NCBI GenBank assembly: GCA_026419775.2
Contig: JAOPGA020001532.1
Location: 1 to 64,000 of the forward strand
From: Acrasis kona
Taxonomy: Eukaryota; Heterolobosea; Eutetramitea; Acrasida; Acrasidae
Direction: 5' to 3'
Length of the DNA: 64,000 bases
In this document: positions 9,464 through 21,668 of the stretch, one piece after another
How positions within the stretch are numbered: position 1 is the first letter of the stretch
Layout: every line of letters starts with the position of its first letter
Notes under the pieces: model-generated
What the model was told of the DNA's origin: nothing
The model's input: only the letters and a program-made list of their open reading frames with translations
Database searches by the model: none
Translations under genes and position numbers: made by a program

Positions 9464-12400
9464 ATGGGCGCGATACCCACTGCGCTTTTCGCACTTTTTG
9501 TGGCTGTAACAATATACTTGTCACCAACAGTGGATGGCACTCTGTGCAATACCATTTATAACTGCACAGGATGTGCTGTTGAGGGTTGTGGTGAGTAGAT
9601 ATAATTGAAATATTCTAATTTTACGTTAAGCATGGTGTAGGTTCAACGGGGCTTGCATGAATCAAACTCTTCAAAGTAAATGTACTAAGAGAACTATATT
9701 GTGGGTGTACGGAGATAGTATTCAACCAGATGATGGACCAGTAATTACAAATTACAAACAATGTCCAACATTTACTGTCTCACTGGCAGTAGACCACAGT
9801 GATAGCGTTACAAACGTCATAGACGGTGGATTTCAACAACAACCAATATTAACATGGAGACAACTAAACAAGAACGACACAGTAGGGGATTATGACATCG
9901 GAGTCTTTTTCACATATACTCCAAGTAAGCAATACACCCCCCGTACTAGCCACTAGTCAAAGATATGGTGTTAGTTCCGTCATTTCAGGAAATGTATTTT
10001 ATGGATTCACAGACCTTGGATTTTTGGCAGAACCTAGCAACCAGTATAAGATATCATACGCAGTTTATTATTATAAACGAAATCAAACTACAATTTTAAA
10101 CTCCGTGACACCATTCACAATAGAAACTGCTTGGTCGTCATTGTATAATAATGTTATATTTTATGTTGGTGTTCCCTTGTTTTTCGTGAGCATGATTATT
10201 TTACATTTCATGGGTAGGTATTGCTGGTGGGAACCAGAAATTACAAGCGATAATGTGACCTACTCTGGAATTGTGTCTCCTGCGAGCGACCTTTCCACAT
10301 CTCCTCAGCCCTTATCCGCTCAATCATCTCCATGTTCATCTCCTTGTTCCGACTCAACGTCCATTCGTTTAAAAGCTAATTGGGTCAAGAATAAAGAACT
10401 ATACAGCATGTCTTCGCTCAAACAAGTATATGCAGTAATACATAAAGAAAGAGAGTTTTGGAAATGTGTAAAGGCTTTATTTGATATAAGGGGTGGCGAC
10501 CTTATTTCAATAAGTGGTCATGGAACAAGAACCATGGTACACCACGTACTTGTAGTTTCTTTGTTCGTACTCGTTGCTGGAATTTTAAGTCTTTGCATAC
10601 TTGTGCCAATTGATTGTGTTATGGGTCAATCTAACAGGGGAACGGATTATGCCGACTTTGGTACGGCAACTGTGGGTAGCATCGTCGTTCAACCACAATC
10701 ATACTACATTCTTGCTCACTACGTAATGATGGGTTTGTGTCCAATCGTGGGTCTTATTATTCTCAGTGTATTTTATACGTTCGTAATAGGAACAAGGTTC
10801 AAAAAAATAAATAATCAAAAAATGTATTCTGTAATATTGTCTGGTCTGGAACGTGTGCCCTTAACGATGGAAGTTGATGAATCTGGTTGTCCACGTGTTG
10901 TTGACCAAGAGAAATTAAAAGAAAAGGAAGTCGCCTTACTAAACCACCTAAAGGCAATCTTGGAAAGGCAAGAAGCCATTATAAGCGTCACTATCAATGC
11001 GGATTTATCAAGATACCAGTCACTACTTACAAAAAGAAATGAGATGGAACGACGATTATTGGCATTCAGTGGACACGACATTATAGTAGATGATGCCGAA
11101 AAGAGCATAAAGAAAATCAATTCTGAGATTTGGCGCAGGGCTCAATCGCTGGTGAAAAAGAAAAAACCTTCACTCGTCAGTAGCAGTCATGCGTTTGTTG
11201 TTTTTGAAAGCCCAAGCGTTGCAAAGCAGTGTGTTTCTCTACTAAACGAGAATCGCAACAATCCAGAGAAACTAAAGGTACAAATGGCATGTGATCCTGA
11301 TGATGTCATTTGGGCGAATATGGACTATTCTACTTTAAATGTATGTGTGCGCAGGATCATATCAATTCTAATAAATTTGTTTTTATTGAGCGGTTGCACC
11401 GCACTTGTAATTTTGTTTTGTTCTTATGGTGGGTATGCTAATGTGGCTGCGTCGTTGAGGGCCGCGGATGACCTAGACAATATTGCTGATGGCAAGAGAC
11501 ATCCAAAAGAAGAATTTGCAAACTCAATTGTATTGGCAGTTAATTATTTGATGCCAATTGGACTGTCTGCCCTTAACGAATGCCTTTCGCAAATCATGAA
11601 TCAGTTTACAATATTCGAAAAGTACAAAACCAGAAGCACACATGTGTTTGTAAATGTATGTAGAACCTTCGTGTATATTATTCTATTGTCTGTCTTGTTC
11701 CCATACCTTCCTGATTTTATTGAAAGTGTCAAATATCAACCAGACATATTGTATACTAACGCTGGAATAAGAATGATGAAGTTTATGATCTCTCAAACAT
11801 TCTTCTCTAGATCTCTAAGCGCCTGCTTTAGAATAATATACACAATTATTTTATGGATAAGAGCAAAGATGAAAGGAGACGCTTTCATCCCTAGATTTAG
11901 GTTTAATTATACAAGAGCTTATTCTAAAATCATTGCAATCATTACATTATTAATGTTATATGGGTTTATTATTCCTTTACTGTGGATACCTAGCATTATC
12001 TTTTTCATTGTTCTTTACTTTTCAGAGACTTGGTTGCTATTGGTATTTTATGCAAAAGACCATCTCGTTTCTAATTACTCTGTCTCAAACTTTGTGGTTA
12101 GCACAGAAAGGATGATTATTATAATCGCTCCCATCATCACTTTGAATGCACTTCCATGGATTAACAACACTCAATCAAAGTTTTTTAATTCAACATCAAT
12201 TCCCAACATTATGAATCTAACAGCCTTAGTAACAATATTAGCTGTATTTAGTGCCATTGTACTTGTGGCTGCATTTAGTTATGTTGTGGTCAGAATGTAC
12301 ATAAACCACCTAAACAACAAAAAGCACGTCATTTCCTTACCTGTCAAGACAGTTGAACGAGAGAGTCAGATAAATCCATACCTGAATCCATTAATGATGT

Positions 12401-12486
12401 CGTCACTTTTTAAAAAGAGTCCAGTGGAGGCTAATATCACCAAGATGGCATTCGAACCTAACCACCTAGAGTACACTAATATATAG
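9464..12486 (+). CDS. OSCA/TMEM63 (CSC1-like, DUF221) channel with N-terminal PSI-like domain
   Basis: Predicted mechanosensitive cation channel of the plasma membrane. Exons are 9464-9590, 9631-9924 and 9950-12486, giving about 985 residues. The start encodes a signal peptide (ALFALFVAVTIYLS), then a Cys-rich PSI/EGF-like knot with spacing CTGC...GCAWC...C formed only when the first intron (40 nt) is removed. About 190 extracellular residues lead to the first membrane segments near residues 225 and 360. A charged cytosolic domain of about 230 residues follows, then the C-terminal DUF221/RSN1 seven-helix core (from LNVCVRRIISIL). The PSI-like ectodomain is not standard for OSCA proteins. The second intron would be only 25 nt; the alternative is a frameshift at 9925-9950. 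The piggyBac insertion lies 1.7 kb upstream. Confidence 0.85.
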
Positions 12487-12656
12487 AGATTGTATGTTGT
12501 CAAATAAACAATTATTGATCAATATAATTCGACTCCCTGAAATTAGAGGGTACCTTGACGACTAACCTTCCGCGAGAACTGACCAAATTCTATCGATACT
12601 TGATTTCATTGATTGGAAATAGTGGTGGATGCTTTTTAAAAGTTTTTTATTTAAAA

Positions 12657-13926
12657 TTATCGAATCTGATAGTTATCATTTTGGAACGTCACGTTAATTG
12701 AATGCGCAAATAATACTTCCAAATAATTTAAAAATCTTGCTGTAAAATAGCTCGCAAAAAGAGTTGTACAAAGCATCAACACACAGGAGATCATAGAACT
12801 AGGAAGTTTAAAATTAAGGATACTGAGGCAAATGCACTGCACAAAGATGATTATAAAATGAATGAGGTAACTACCGTAAATGAATCTAGACAAATACATC
12901 CAAATGTGTTTGAAGGGAACATCAAAATCAAAGCTATTTGCGATGATTACGTACAGAATAAGAGAGCTTACAGGTGTATGAAATGCAATAACAACATGCT
13001 TATCGAAATAATCAAGCATGTAGCCACTGCAACCCAGAAATAAAATGTAAACAAATGAGGCAACAAAAAAATAGATTTTTGAATTCTTTGGTTGACTTTT
13101 TTCATATTGTCGGTCGATAGACAACACTACACCACAGAGAAAAGGCACAAATCTGTATTGGGGCATATAATAAACTGCGTCGGCCAATGTTCCGGTTAAT
13201 GCCACTGCACGGCTAATATCTACACTTGACAAGAAATCAAAGCCAAAACGAGGAAGATTTAAATCTTGTTTATCATATCGGACGACGGAAATAAATCTTA
13301 TAAGTACACACAAACAAGTACACAATAACATCAATACACGTCTTTTGATTTTTGTCGTCTTGGTCAAATAATTTAACACTAACCCAAACAATACATAGTA
13401 CTGAATGTCGCAAGCAATCCACCAAGAATGGCCTGCGAATTGATTTTTAATTGGTACAAAATTGCCTAGTTGGATGGCATCAAACAGTGCATACTTTCTG
13501 TTTGTAGGGTTCACCAGTAGCATGAATGCAAGCACCATATATTGTTGGGGTATTATTCTGATCAAACGTAATTTGATTGTTTGTAGATGTGACTTCAAAG
13601 ACAAATAAGTTTTTACGTAAAAAAATCCACTTATTATAAACATGGCGTCAACCGAACTTAGTCCACCTTGCTTGATGATTTGCCCAACATGTGATTTACT
13701 TGTCCACACATCCACGTAATCTGTTTTCATAAATGATCCTGACAACAAAAAAATTATGATATATAACAATCCATATGTGTGAAATGACTCTAATTGCGTC
13801 CAGGTTGTATACCCTGTTCGGTGTGAATTCGGACATTTGTGTTTTTGATGTCATGGTTGGCCACGGTAATTTTAGCCCCCAACATGCAACAAAAACATTC
13901 ACGACAACTCCTTTCACGCAGTTCAT
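12657..13926 (-). pseudogene. Acyltransferase-3 (NRF-6/OatA-like) membrane protein with one frameshift
   Basis: Multi-pass O-acyltransferase, about 420 residues, that would transfer acyl groups to an unknown substrate. The motif YNLDAIRVISHIWIVIYH matches the Arg/His start of the Acyl_transf_3 domain, followed by about ten hydrophobic helices, including FGLVLNYLTK and YGSYLIHFIIIF. The start chosen is the ATG at 13926 (MNCVKGVV), the only Met before the domain. The first part (13926 to about 13755) and the rest are in different frames, and the switch falls in a run of seven T (plus-strand A run at 13747-13753). With six T the reading is continuous. This could be a true mutation or a sequencing error. 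It is divergent to the SDR gene, 149 bp between starts. Confidence 0.7.
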
Positions 13927-14075
13927 CAAAAATTGTCTATAATAAATGCGCTTTGATACTAATATTTCATTCGACTGAGTGACTGGCAAATTGTAATATA
14001 AATCTGTCTTGTTTAATTTGTCGGGAGCGGCGGATCGCGCTGAAAAATAGAACACAAAAATAGCACGAGGTACAA

Positions 14076-14993
14076 ATGGTACAGAAAACAAACATAGAGG
14101 AGCTCCTAGGATCGTTCTTAACAAATGATCCAGAATTCATCAAAACACAACACAACGACAAGTACGACGCGATTGATCCTAAAAGGTTCTTGAGCGAAAG
14201 AAGCAAGGACAGTACAATCTTCATATCAGGGGGAGCTAAAGGTATAGGAAAAGCCATCGCTCTTGCATTTGCGGAGACTAAGGCGAAGAACATCATCATT
14301 ACATCCAGAGACAAGTCTGCGTTGAAGCCTACAAAAGAGGAGATTAATGCAATAAGTCCAGACACTAACGTTATTACCCTGTCAATAAACGTTTCGGATG
14401 GCGAAAGTGTCAAAAAGGCGTTTGAGGAGATCTCTCAGCACGTCGACAAGATTGATGTGGTTATTAATAATGCAGGCACTACCGCAGCGTTGATGACCAC
14501 TGAAGACCCAGAAAAATGGTGGGGAGTGCAGGAAACAAATTGCAAGGGAACTGTCCTTATCGCAGGACACGCACTGCCACTACTCAAAAAGTCCAAAAAC
14601 CCTGTCATAATCAACACCAGTTCATGTGCGTCTCAACTCGTCTATGGTGGATGGTCTTGTTATTCTACTTCAAAAGTTTTCGTAAATAAATATACCGAGT
14701 ACCTTGATGTTGAGTACAGGAAAGATTTGAACCTGAAGGCTGTCGCATATCATCCAGGTGGTATTAAAACGGAGTTGGCCACAGATAAAAATGTGGTGGA
14801 TGAAGAGTTTTTAAAACTTTTGGTTGACGAACCAGGTTTACCAGCATCATTTTGTGTGTGGTTCGCATACAGCCCAGACTCTGAGTTTTTAAGTGGTAGA
14901 TTTGTGAGCGCAAAGTGGGACGTAGATGAATTGATAGCCAACAAGGACCTTATCATCAGCAAGAAACTGTTTAAAACCAAAGTAGACTTGTAA
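14076..14993 (+). CDS. Short-chain dehydrogenase/reductase
   Basis: Classical SDR of 305 residues, predicted NAD(P)-dependent oxidoreductase of an unknown small substrate. Visible are the cofactor-binding FISGGAKGIGKAIA (glycine-rich loop, Ser in place of the usual Thr), VVINNAG, the catalytic Ser in INTSSCAS, and YSTSK (Tyr-x-x-x-Lys). A PGG-I-TEL stretch follows, as in classical SDRs. An N-terminal extension of about 45 residues precedes the Rossmann fold and may be a targeting or regulatory segment. No intron. The substrate cannot be told from sequence. Confidence 0.9.
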   Translation: MVQKTNIEELLGSFLTNDPEFIKTQHNDKYDAIDPKRFLSERSKDSTIFISGGAKGIGKAIALAFAETKAKNIIITSRDKSALKPTKEEINAISPDTNVITLSINVSDGESVKKAFEEISQHVDKIDVVINNAGTTAALMTTEDPEKWWGVQETNCKGTVLIAGHALPLLKKSKNPVIINTSSCASQLVYGGWSCYSTSKVFVNKYTEYLDVEYRKDLNLKAVAYHPGGIKTELATDKNVVDEEFLKLLVDEPGLPASFCVWFAYSPDSEFLSGRFVSAKWDVDELIANKDLIISKKLFKTKVDL

Positions 14994-15043
14994 AAGTTTA
15001 GAACAAACGAAATAAAAAATAATTGTTGTAATTTCGAGGTAAT

Positions 15044-16267
15044 TTATTTTGTAATGATCACACAATCAAATAATGCATTCTTCATCATCATCTGGCCGAC
15101 GTTCCACTTGACCGTATGTGCGAATCTATTCATTCTTGGAAGCATTAAAACGTACGAATCACAAAGCTGCTTATTGGATTGATCCGTTCCTCCATGAACA
15201 ACCAAACATACAGTGCCTCGCGACTCATAACGAAACATTTGCATGGCGAAATTAGCGCGAGGGGAAGGACTGCAACCAGTAATCAATATTTTACGCCACG
15301 TATGAGAGATCAAATCAAATTGATACAAATCATTTAACATGGTTCTGTTTAAGGTGCCACCGCCGGTCCTCTCCATATGACAACCTCCAAATGTAAATAT
15401 GTAATCTCCGACAATGCATGAACTGTGATTATACCTAGCAGTTGGAGAGCTCCCGGTTGGATTAATTTTTTTACAAGTAAAGTCTTTAAAATCTAAGCAC
15501 CACATGCAGTTGAGTGGTTCGAACTTGTTGAGATTGAGTCCTCCAAAAATGTACGTCGCATCGCCTCTGCTGTGGTATACTGAGGAGTGATACCAAACAC
15601 CAATGAGGGACTTTAATTCTTCGCTTGGCTTGAATGTTATATTTTCATGTGTGTGGGTTGACAAATTTAGTTGTGTAATGCTGTTGACATCTATACCATC
15701 ATTGTCTCCTCTTTTACCGTAGTTTCCATCGTTAAATATTATGATGCTATTTGTTCGTCCTCTGTATATTGGTGTGCTACCAACTTTAAACGGTCGCAAC
15801 TTTTGATGATTCTCAAAGTTCAAAAAGCTCCACTGTGAAAGCGAAACGTCATATTGGAGCACTGAGTAGGGATTAAGTGAAGTTTTTGCTACATCCCCAA
15901 AAAAAAGTATGTTATTTGTATCTCCTCTTAAAATCGCGCTGTGATAGAGTGTGGGGAGTGTTGTGTCTGGTGGTGTGATAGATTTGCTTCTCCAAAACGT
16001 TTCGTCATTTTCTAATTTATGCATCTTGAGACAATAGTCCCCATTCAGGGATGTTATTCCAGAAAATAGGAAAACTGATTTTGAGATTTCATCGTCACTA
16101 ACAATACACTGGTCACCCACGGACAGCGGTTCTTCACCCAACAATGAACTCAAACGAACTGAGTGTCCTGTTCTAGTATTGAAGGATAACTTAACTGTGT
16201 CCACAGGAGATACTGTACCACTCCTCTTCCTTGAAACACCATCTGCCACGGGTTGATTATTCCCCAT
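15044..16267 (-). CDS. Kelch-repeat beta-propeller protein
   Basis: Protein of 407 residues, one exon, start set at the ATG at 16267 (MGNNQPVADG) because upstream codons in frame are not ATG. Kelch signatures recur: ATYIFGGLNLN, RYNHSSCIVGDYIFTFGGCH, and further GG pairs followed by W 6-8 residues later (DLISHTW). Five to six blades are likely, enough for a closed propeller. No F-box, BTB or other catalytic domain is present, so it is probably a binding scaffold. The stop is 50 bp from the SDR stop (convergent pair). Confidence 0.85.
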   Translation of the reverse strand: MGNNQPVADGVSRKRSGTVSPVDTVKLSFNTRTGHSVRLSSLLGEEPLSVGDQCIVSDDEISKSVFLFSGITSLNGDYCLKMHKLENDETFWRSKSITPPDTTLPTLYHSAILRGDTNNILFFGDVAKTSLNPYSVLQYDVSLSQWSFLNFENHQKLRPFKVGSTPIYRGRTNSIIIFNDGNYGKRGDNDGIDVNSITQLNLSTHTHENITFKPSEELKSLIGVWYHSSVYHSRGDATYIFGGLNLNKFEPLNCMWCLDFKDFTCKKINPTGSSPTARYNHSSCIVGDYIFTFGGCHMERTGGGTLNRTMLNDLYQFDLISHTWRKILITGCSPSPRANFAMQMFRYESRGTVCLVVHGGTDQSNKQLCDSYVLMLPRMNRFAHTVKWNVGQMMMKNALFDCVIITK

Positions 16268-16601
16268 TGCTGTTGTGTTTGTTCCAAACAATGTCAAATG
16301 TCTCTGTTCCTATTAGGAGTGAGTCGTCGGACAAATATTCCGGGACAATTACCATACCTTCAACGGCAGCATGCTGTTTGTAGGGTGGCCGATAACTATT
16401 TTCTTAAATACTCATTTATCTTTATAACCAACTTTTCTGCACTCTAGAGATCATTTTTGTAAATAATTGAAATAAGTGAAGATCCGCAGCAAAAATCCAT
16501 CAATCCAATCAGAACCGGTTATAGTAAATGTAATTTCCATTTACAAACAGATGTTTTAAGTGAAGAAAAGTATCTCAGATACATGAGCGAATAAAACAGT
16601 T

Positions 16602-19600
16602 TTATTGTAACATTCCTTGCAAAGTTGATAACTGCTTTCCTGTCATGAATGTTTGTGCTCCGCTTATTAATTGTTGACCATATTTTGCATAAGCTTCCTT
16701 AACAACCTCTGGAACAATCTTCACAAGATCAATCTTATTTAATTCATCATCTTTTGTAAAGTGGTCCTCGATATCGTCCTCTTCTTCGTCGCCTTCCTGA
16801 TTGTTATACACCAAGTTAGCGAGATCTTCATCATCATAATCATCGCCAAATTCGTCCTCATCCTCGAGACTATCTTCGTCGCTGCTTCCATGATATCCGT
16901 ACATTGCTGCATGGAGATCTTTTTGGTTGGACAAGTTACTTTCTAAAATTCTAGCATAGGAATCAACAATAAGTATAAATGCCTCCAGCACAAAAGGTAT
17001 CTGTTGCTTCATTGGAGGTCCTTTGGAGCGGGTGCGAACGGATGTGCTTAGATCTGGCAGCTCAACAGTTATTTTTATTGAATCTAAATTCTTGTTTGCA
17101 CTTTGTAGCAGTTTAATCAAACCCATTGCTGTGACTTTCAATCTGTAATGACCAAAGTAACTTTGTTGATTTTCGCACCATTTCGTCAGGAGCAACTCTA
17201 AACCGCTTTGATCAGAGACTCTTGTGTTTACCAATAAGTTCATGGTTTGTTCCAAGTGCGTGATGAATAATTTGGCGAACATGAACACAATACCTTGGGT
17301 GATGGCTAGTTGCGATGCGGAATTTAATTTGTGTAGAGAAGCAACTAAGATTTGTGTAGTAACGTTCTGGTCTAACGCGCCACCACACTTACCGAAGAGA
17401 AGGGATATCAAATCACCAACATACATTGAACAACTTTCGTTCAACTCGGCCCGTAGTAGCTTTTCAACTACATTCAAAATTGATTGTAAAGGAGTGACAC
17501 GATTAGCAAGTTGGTGCGTAACAACCAAACCAGAGCATTTGAAAATGAAGGACCTCAAGCACTCAGTACAACATTGAAGCAGCTCAGGATCATCGTTATC
17601 CATGATTAAATTGATAAGCAAAGGAAAAACTGCATCAAGGATAGCACTCCTCTGTTGATCGTTGTTAGAAAACCTAACTAAACTAGTGGTCAGGTCAACC
17701 ATAATCTGCACCACAAATAACCTTTCAATGGTTTGTACATTTTGCAGTTGACTAGACAACAACGGAAGTAAGACTGGAAGTAGATAAGAATAACGATCGG
17801 TTTGCATAATCTTTTCAAAAACATTGAGAACGTCACTTGGAACCATTGGATCGCTACTATACTGCTCTATAAGCTTTAACAACACGTGCACAACATTTCC
17901 CTCGATACCAACAATGGCACCAGGATTTGCTTTTATTAACGCAGCAAGCGCATCTAATACAATATGGGCTGTGTCGTGAGTAGTTTCAGCACTCAATGCG
18001 CATACTCCGGAAATGATGTGGACAATTACGTTGGGATCAATTTTATCCTTTTCGACAAGCCTGCCGATAGCTTTGCATGCGTATAGTTTGAGACCAATGG
18101 GTGCTTGTGTTTGAATGTGAAGGATTCCAGATAATTTTCTTGTAAACTCCAAAATGATTTCCTGTGGTGCAATTTCTTGTATGTGTGAAATTAATTCCAT
18201 TGCTCTTGATTGCAAATAAACATTGTTGCTTGATAAATCCAAGTTGTATAAGTTTGTGATGAACGTTTTGGAGTCGAAAGGTATTTCTGAAAAAATTAAT
18301 TTCTTGACAGGATGTGAGACCTACTTTTTTCTATCAACTCATCGTGTAGGACAGATAGTGCCAGTAATCCTGCCTCTCTCAACTTCCACCAGGTAGGCTG
18401 GTTGGCCTTCATTCTTGACTCTGCATGAACCAAGACGGTACCGATGGCCTTGATTAAAACTTGAGTACCGGCTTTGCCAAATGAATCCGCATAGTTTCTG
18501 GTTTAATAGTGATAACCACAACATGACATCATGACTTACGATAATATGTTCAGACAAGAGTCACGTACGCTGAGATTGTCCTCGTTAGAAATGAACTCGT
18601 TAGGCTCTTCCTTGAATAATTCCATATCCACATTAGTGAGTTGCATGTATCCAATGATGCACTCGCAAAAGTTGGGAATGGTTTGGAATTGCTTCTTGTA
18701 TCTCCTGGCTCCCAACATTGTGTTTAAAACTTCCTAAAAAAATGAAAAACAAACATTTGATTGAAAACATACCAATATTTGTGTGATGAATGTTGGGAAA
18801 CTAACACTTTCTCCTTCCTCATCATACTCTTCTTCGTTGGCTCCATCAACTACGTTAGACACGTAGTAGTTGTAGCCGCTGCTCAGATTAGTCCAAACGA
18901 CACTATACAATGTTTAGTTGGTTTTGTAAATGAATTATACCTTGACAGATTCGTCTTGGCTTGTGGATAATAAATCAATAATGACAAAAGAATTTGTGCA
19001 GAGTTCAATTTGATCAATGTTTCTGTTTGAGTCGAATTGCTCAAATTATCAGTGATAACTTTGATCATTTGGGTCATTGTAGGATTCAAGATTTTAAGTG
19101 CGTCTTCCTCACATGCGCCAATCAACATGTTTAGCATCTTTAACAAACTATTTACCAAGATTAATGCCTTGGACCTCACTACTTTACTGTAGCGGGAATC
19201 ACAAGATATATTTAATAAGGATGGCACTAAGTTAGGATAAACAAGTTCTATTTGTGAGTCGTTAAAGTGCTCGGATACAATTAATAGACACTTGAGAGAG
19301 TTTGCAGCTACTGCTGATTTAGGGTCAGATTTGGAGAACAAGTTTAACAGGTTGCTGACCAAATCAGGCCACTTCTCTGGAAAGTCAAATTGTGCAATTT
19401 CACCAATTGCCATGCTCTACTATTGTAAGACAGTACAGAATTCTATCTTACCACTGAAGTAGATATTTTTGTATCTTGGTCGGTTAACCCCATAGGGAGG
19501 TTTTCACGAACAACTTTCTTTTCCTCCTCACTCAAATTCTCCCAGTGTTCAATGACATGCCTTTTAAGTACGATTCCACTTAGTTGTCTCACGTGTGATG

Positions 19601-19769
19601 GTATATTTGAGGTTTGTGTAACTGTGATTTGTGTGAGTGAAATCGAAAATCCTGGAATTTTTGCGAATTGTTGTAGTGAGTACTCTGAATTCTTGCGAGT
19701 TTCAGATTCTGGAGACATAGCACCAAGAAGCGTGCTCAATATAACCGATGCATCGAGTGTTGTGGACAT
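16602..19769 (-). CDS. IPO9: Importin-9/Kap114-type karyopherin-beta
   Basis: Nuclear import receptor, HEAT-repeat solenoid of about 991 residues (human IPO9 about 1040). Six exons: 19452-19769, 18941-19416, 18773-18902, 18540-18733, 18325-18497 and 16602-18286. The five introns are 35, 38, 39, 42 and 38 nt and all phases join. The N-terminal importin-beta domain shows ETRKNSEYSLQQF and RQLSGIVLKRHV; SMAIGEIAQFDFPEKWP is the next HEAT signature. An acidic loop rich in Asp/Glu (DEDEFGDDYDDEDLANL) near the C-terminus is characteristic of the importin-9/Kap114 branch, which carries histones and ribosomal proteins. The start lies 94 bp from the stop of the same-strand lipase gene. Confidence 0.88.
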
Positions 19770-19863
19770 CTGGTTGACTTTTAGAGGATGTGAACAAACT
19801 CTTTACCAAAATTAACAGTCCCAATTACAACAGAACTTTTATTGCTGTACAAACAGATATCAG

Positions 19864-21496
19864 TCAGACGTAATCTGCAAAATGTGCTTTCATTTGTGGT
19901 TTAAAAAGACGCATGAAACTTGCTTGTCTTGTTGAGTTTAGTTAGACTTTTCTCCTCAAATCAACACAAGCAGAGTGATGGTCAATGAGCATAACCTTCG
20001 ATAAAAGATTCACACAAGAGGAAGAAGCTTTCAAAGTTCTGGGTGCTATAATTTCTTTAAACCATTTGGTCTTGTTTATGGCCATATCATGAACTGCAAT
20101 GTGTTGACTTTTTTAGTGATGTGTACCGCACAAACCATGTACTTACCTTGAAAATTCCAAAGCAAACTGAAGTGATATTCTACGCCAAGTGACTTGTTGC
20201 AAATTATATAATATATGATACATTGTTTCGTTTTGACCAAGACTATCACTAATATAATCTGACTTCTCATATTTACCCTCGTGAATAGGATCTTGAAATA
20301 CAACTTGCTTCACGTCAGTGAACAATAAAGAGTGGTCGTGGCCCTCGTCTCCAAATCCACTAAATTCTGATACCGAAAATTTTTCGGTGCCCCTTAAAGA
20401 TTTTACATTCAAATAAACAATATAATGCTTACACATCGGGAACTGGAGAAGAAGTGCTACTAGTGATTAAAGCGGAAGCATGGGGTACAATATAGTCATA
20501 ATGTGTAGCTCCTGTTACCGTCCTTGTTCTAAATCTATTTAATGCTTTTACAAAAGAAGAATCTGGTTCGCTCATCTTCAACAAGAGCGGATTTTCAATG
20601 TCGTCATACAGGCTTAGTTCCTTCCCTGTTTGGCCAAGCAAATAGTACATGTAAGCATCGGCTCCATGTTTTAATACGGTATCGCCAACAGTCAAACCAG
20701 AGGGCTTTCTGGCTCCGAGGTGGGGAGTGGAAATTGTCAAAAGACCAACAGGGACAAGTATTTGGGACATAAGAGGGTCCTCAAATATTGATGCAATACA
20801 ATGCCGAGCTATTAAACCACCTAGTGAGTGTCCTACAACGGAAAATAAGACCTTATCAGTTGGTAAGAAAAATGTAGATGCAAAATTTATAATTTCTTGA
20901 AAAAGTCTCTGGCTACAAGTTTGGATTCCGTCGTGAGTGAGATAATTTTGATTTGATCTGGAATATAAAACGTAGAGTTGATGATTCTCATTTTTGAAGA
21001 AGGAACAATTATCGAAGAAACTCCGACAGGTTTCTCCCATTTCGAACATGTCCTCTGCAGTTCGATGGTTACCATGACAAAATATCAAAAGATGCTTTTG
21101 TTTTGTTTCTGCTTGGTGCTGGTCTAATGTGGTGCGATTTAGTACATCATCGAGAGATTTTACCTCCCTTTGATAAATTCTAAACAAAGAGAAACCTATA
21201 TACGTTTCGTAGTCGGCCGTAGTTGTCAGCTCGATGCTTGTTTTATATTGAATGAATAAATCTACTTGATGTAACCTCGCGCTAATCGCATTCAATGTAA
21301 TATCTATTCTCTCCTTGTTACCGTTAAAAGATATTGAAACTTCAGCTCCAGACGAGAACCATCCGTTTATCTCCGCATTTAGTCTGTAAATACCAGACTC
21401 CTCTGCATCAAAGGTTGTTCTAATAGAGCATCCAGCAGGTATCTTCTCCTCAGCAGTTCGTATATGCTCGTGAGTGAGTTTGTGGTGGTCGGTCAT
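19864..21496 (-). CDS. DUF676-family serine lipase/esterase
   Basis: Alpha/beta hydrolase of about 454 residues with a beta-rich N-terminal domain (1-115) followed by the DUF676 core. LLIFCHGN is the oxyanion loop, VVGHSLGGLIARH the nucleophile elbow (catalytic Ser), and HYDYIVPHASA carries the acidic-residue region. Exons 20433-21496 and 20147-20392 are joined by a 40-nt intron. A third exon at 19864-19918 fits in phase and supplies KAHFADYV, the expected C-terminal catalytic His. That last intron is 228 nt, far longer than any other here, so the third exon is less certain. Likely cytosolic or lipid-droplet glycerolipid hydrolase, by family. Confidence 0.82.
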
Positions 21497-21668
21497 TACT
21501 TTTATTTACAAAATTTGGTTGTCCAGAGAGCTGAAAAAAATCAGAAATCAAAAAAATCTTGGGTTTGTTGGGGTTATGAAATCAATTCGCACTCAACATA
21601 ACCAGCCTCATTTTTACACATAAGCAATTATTTTTATTATTATTACTAACATGTAAATAAATCTGTAT

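Noticed and set aside
12858..13043. Plus-strand 61-codon frame inside the acyltransferase
   Set aside because: Shadow of the membrane protein on the other strand.
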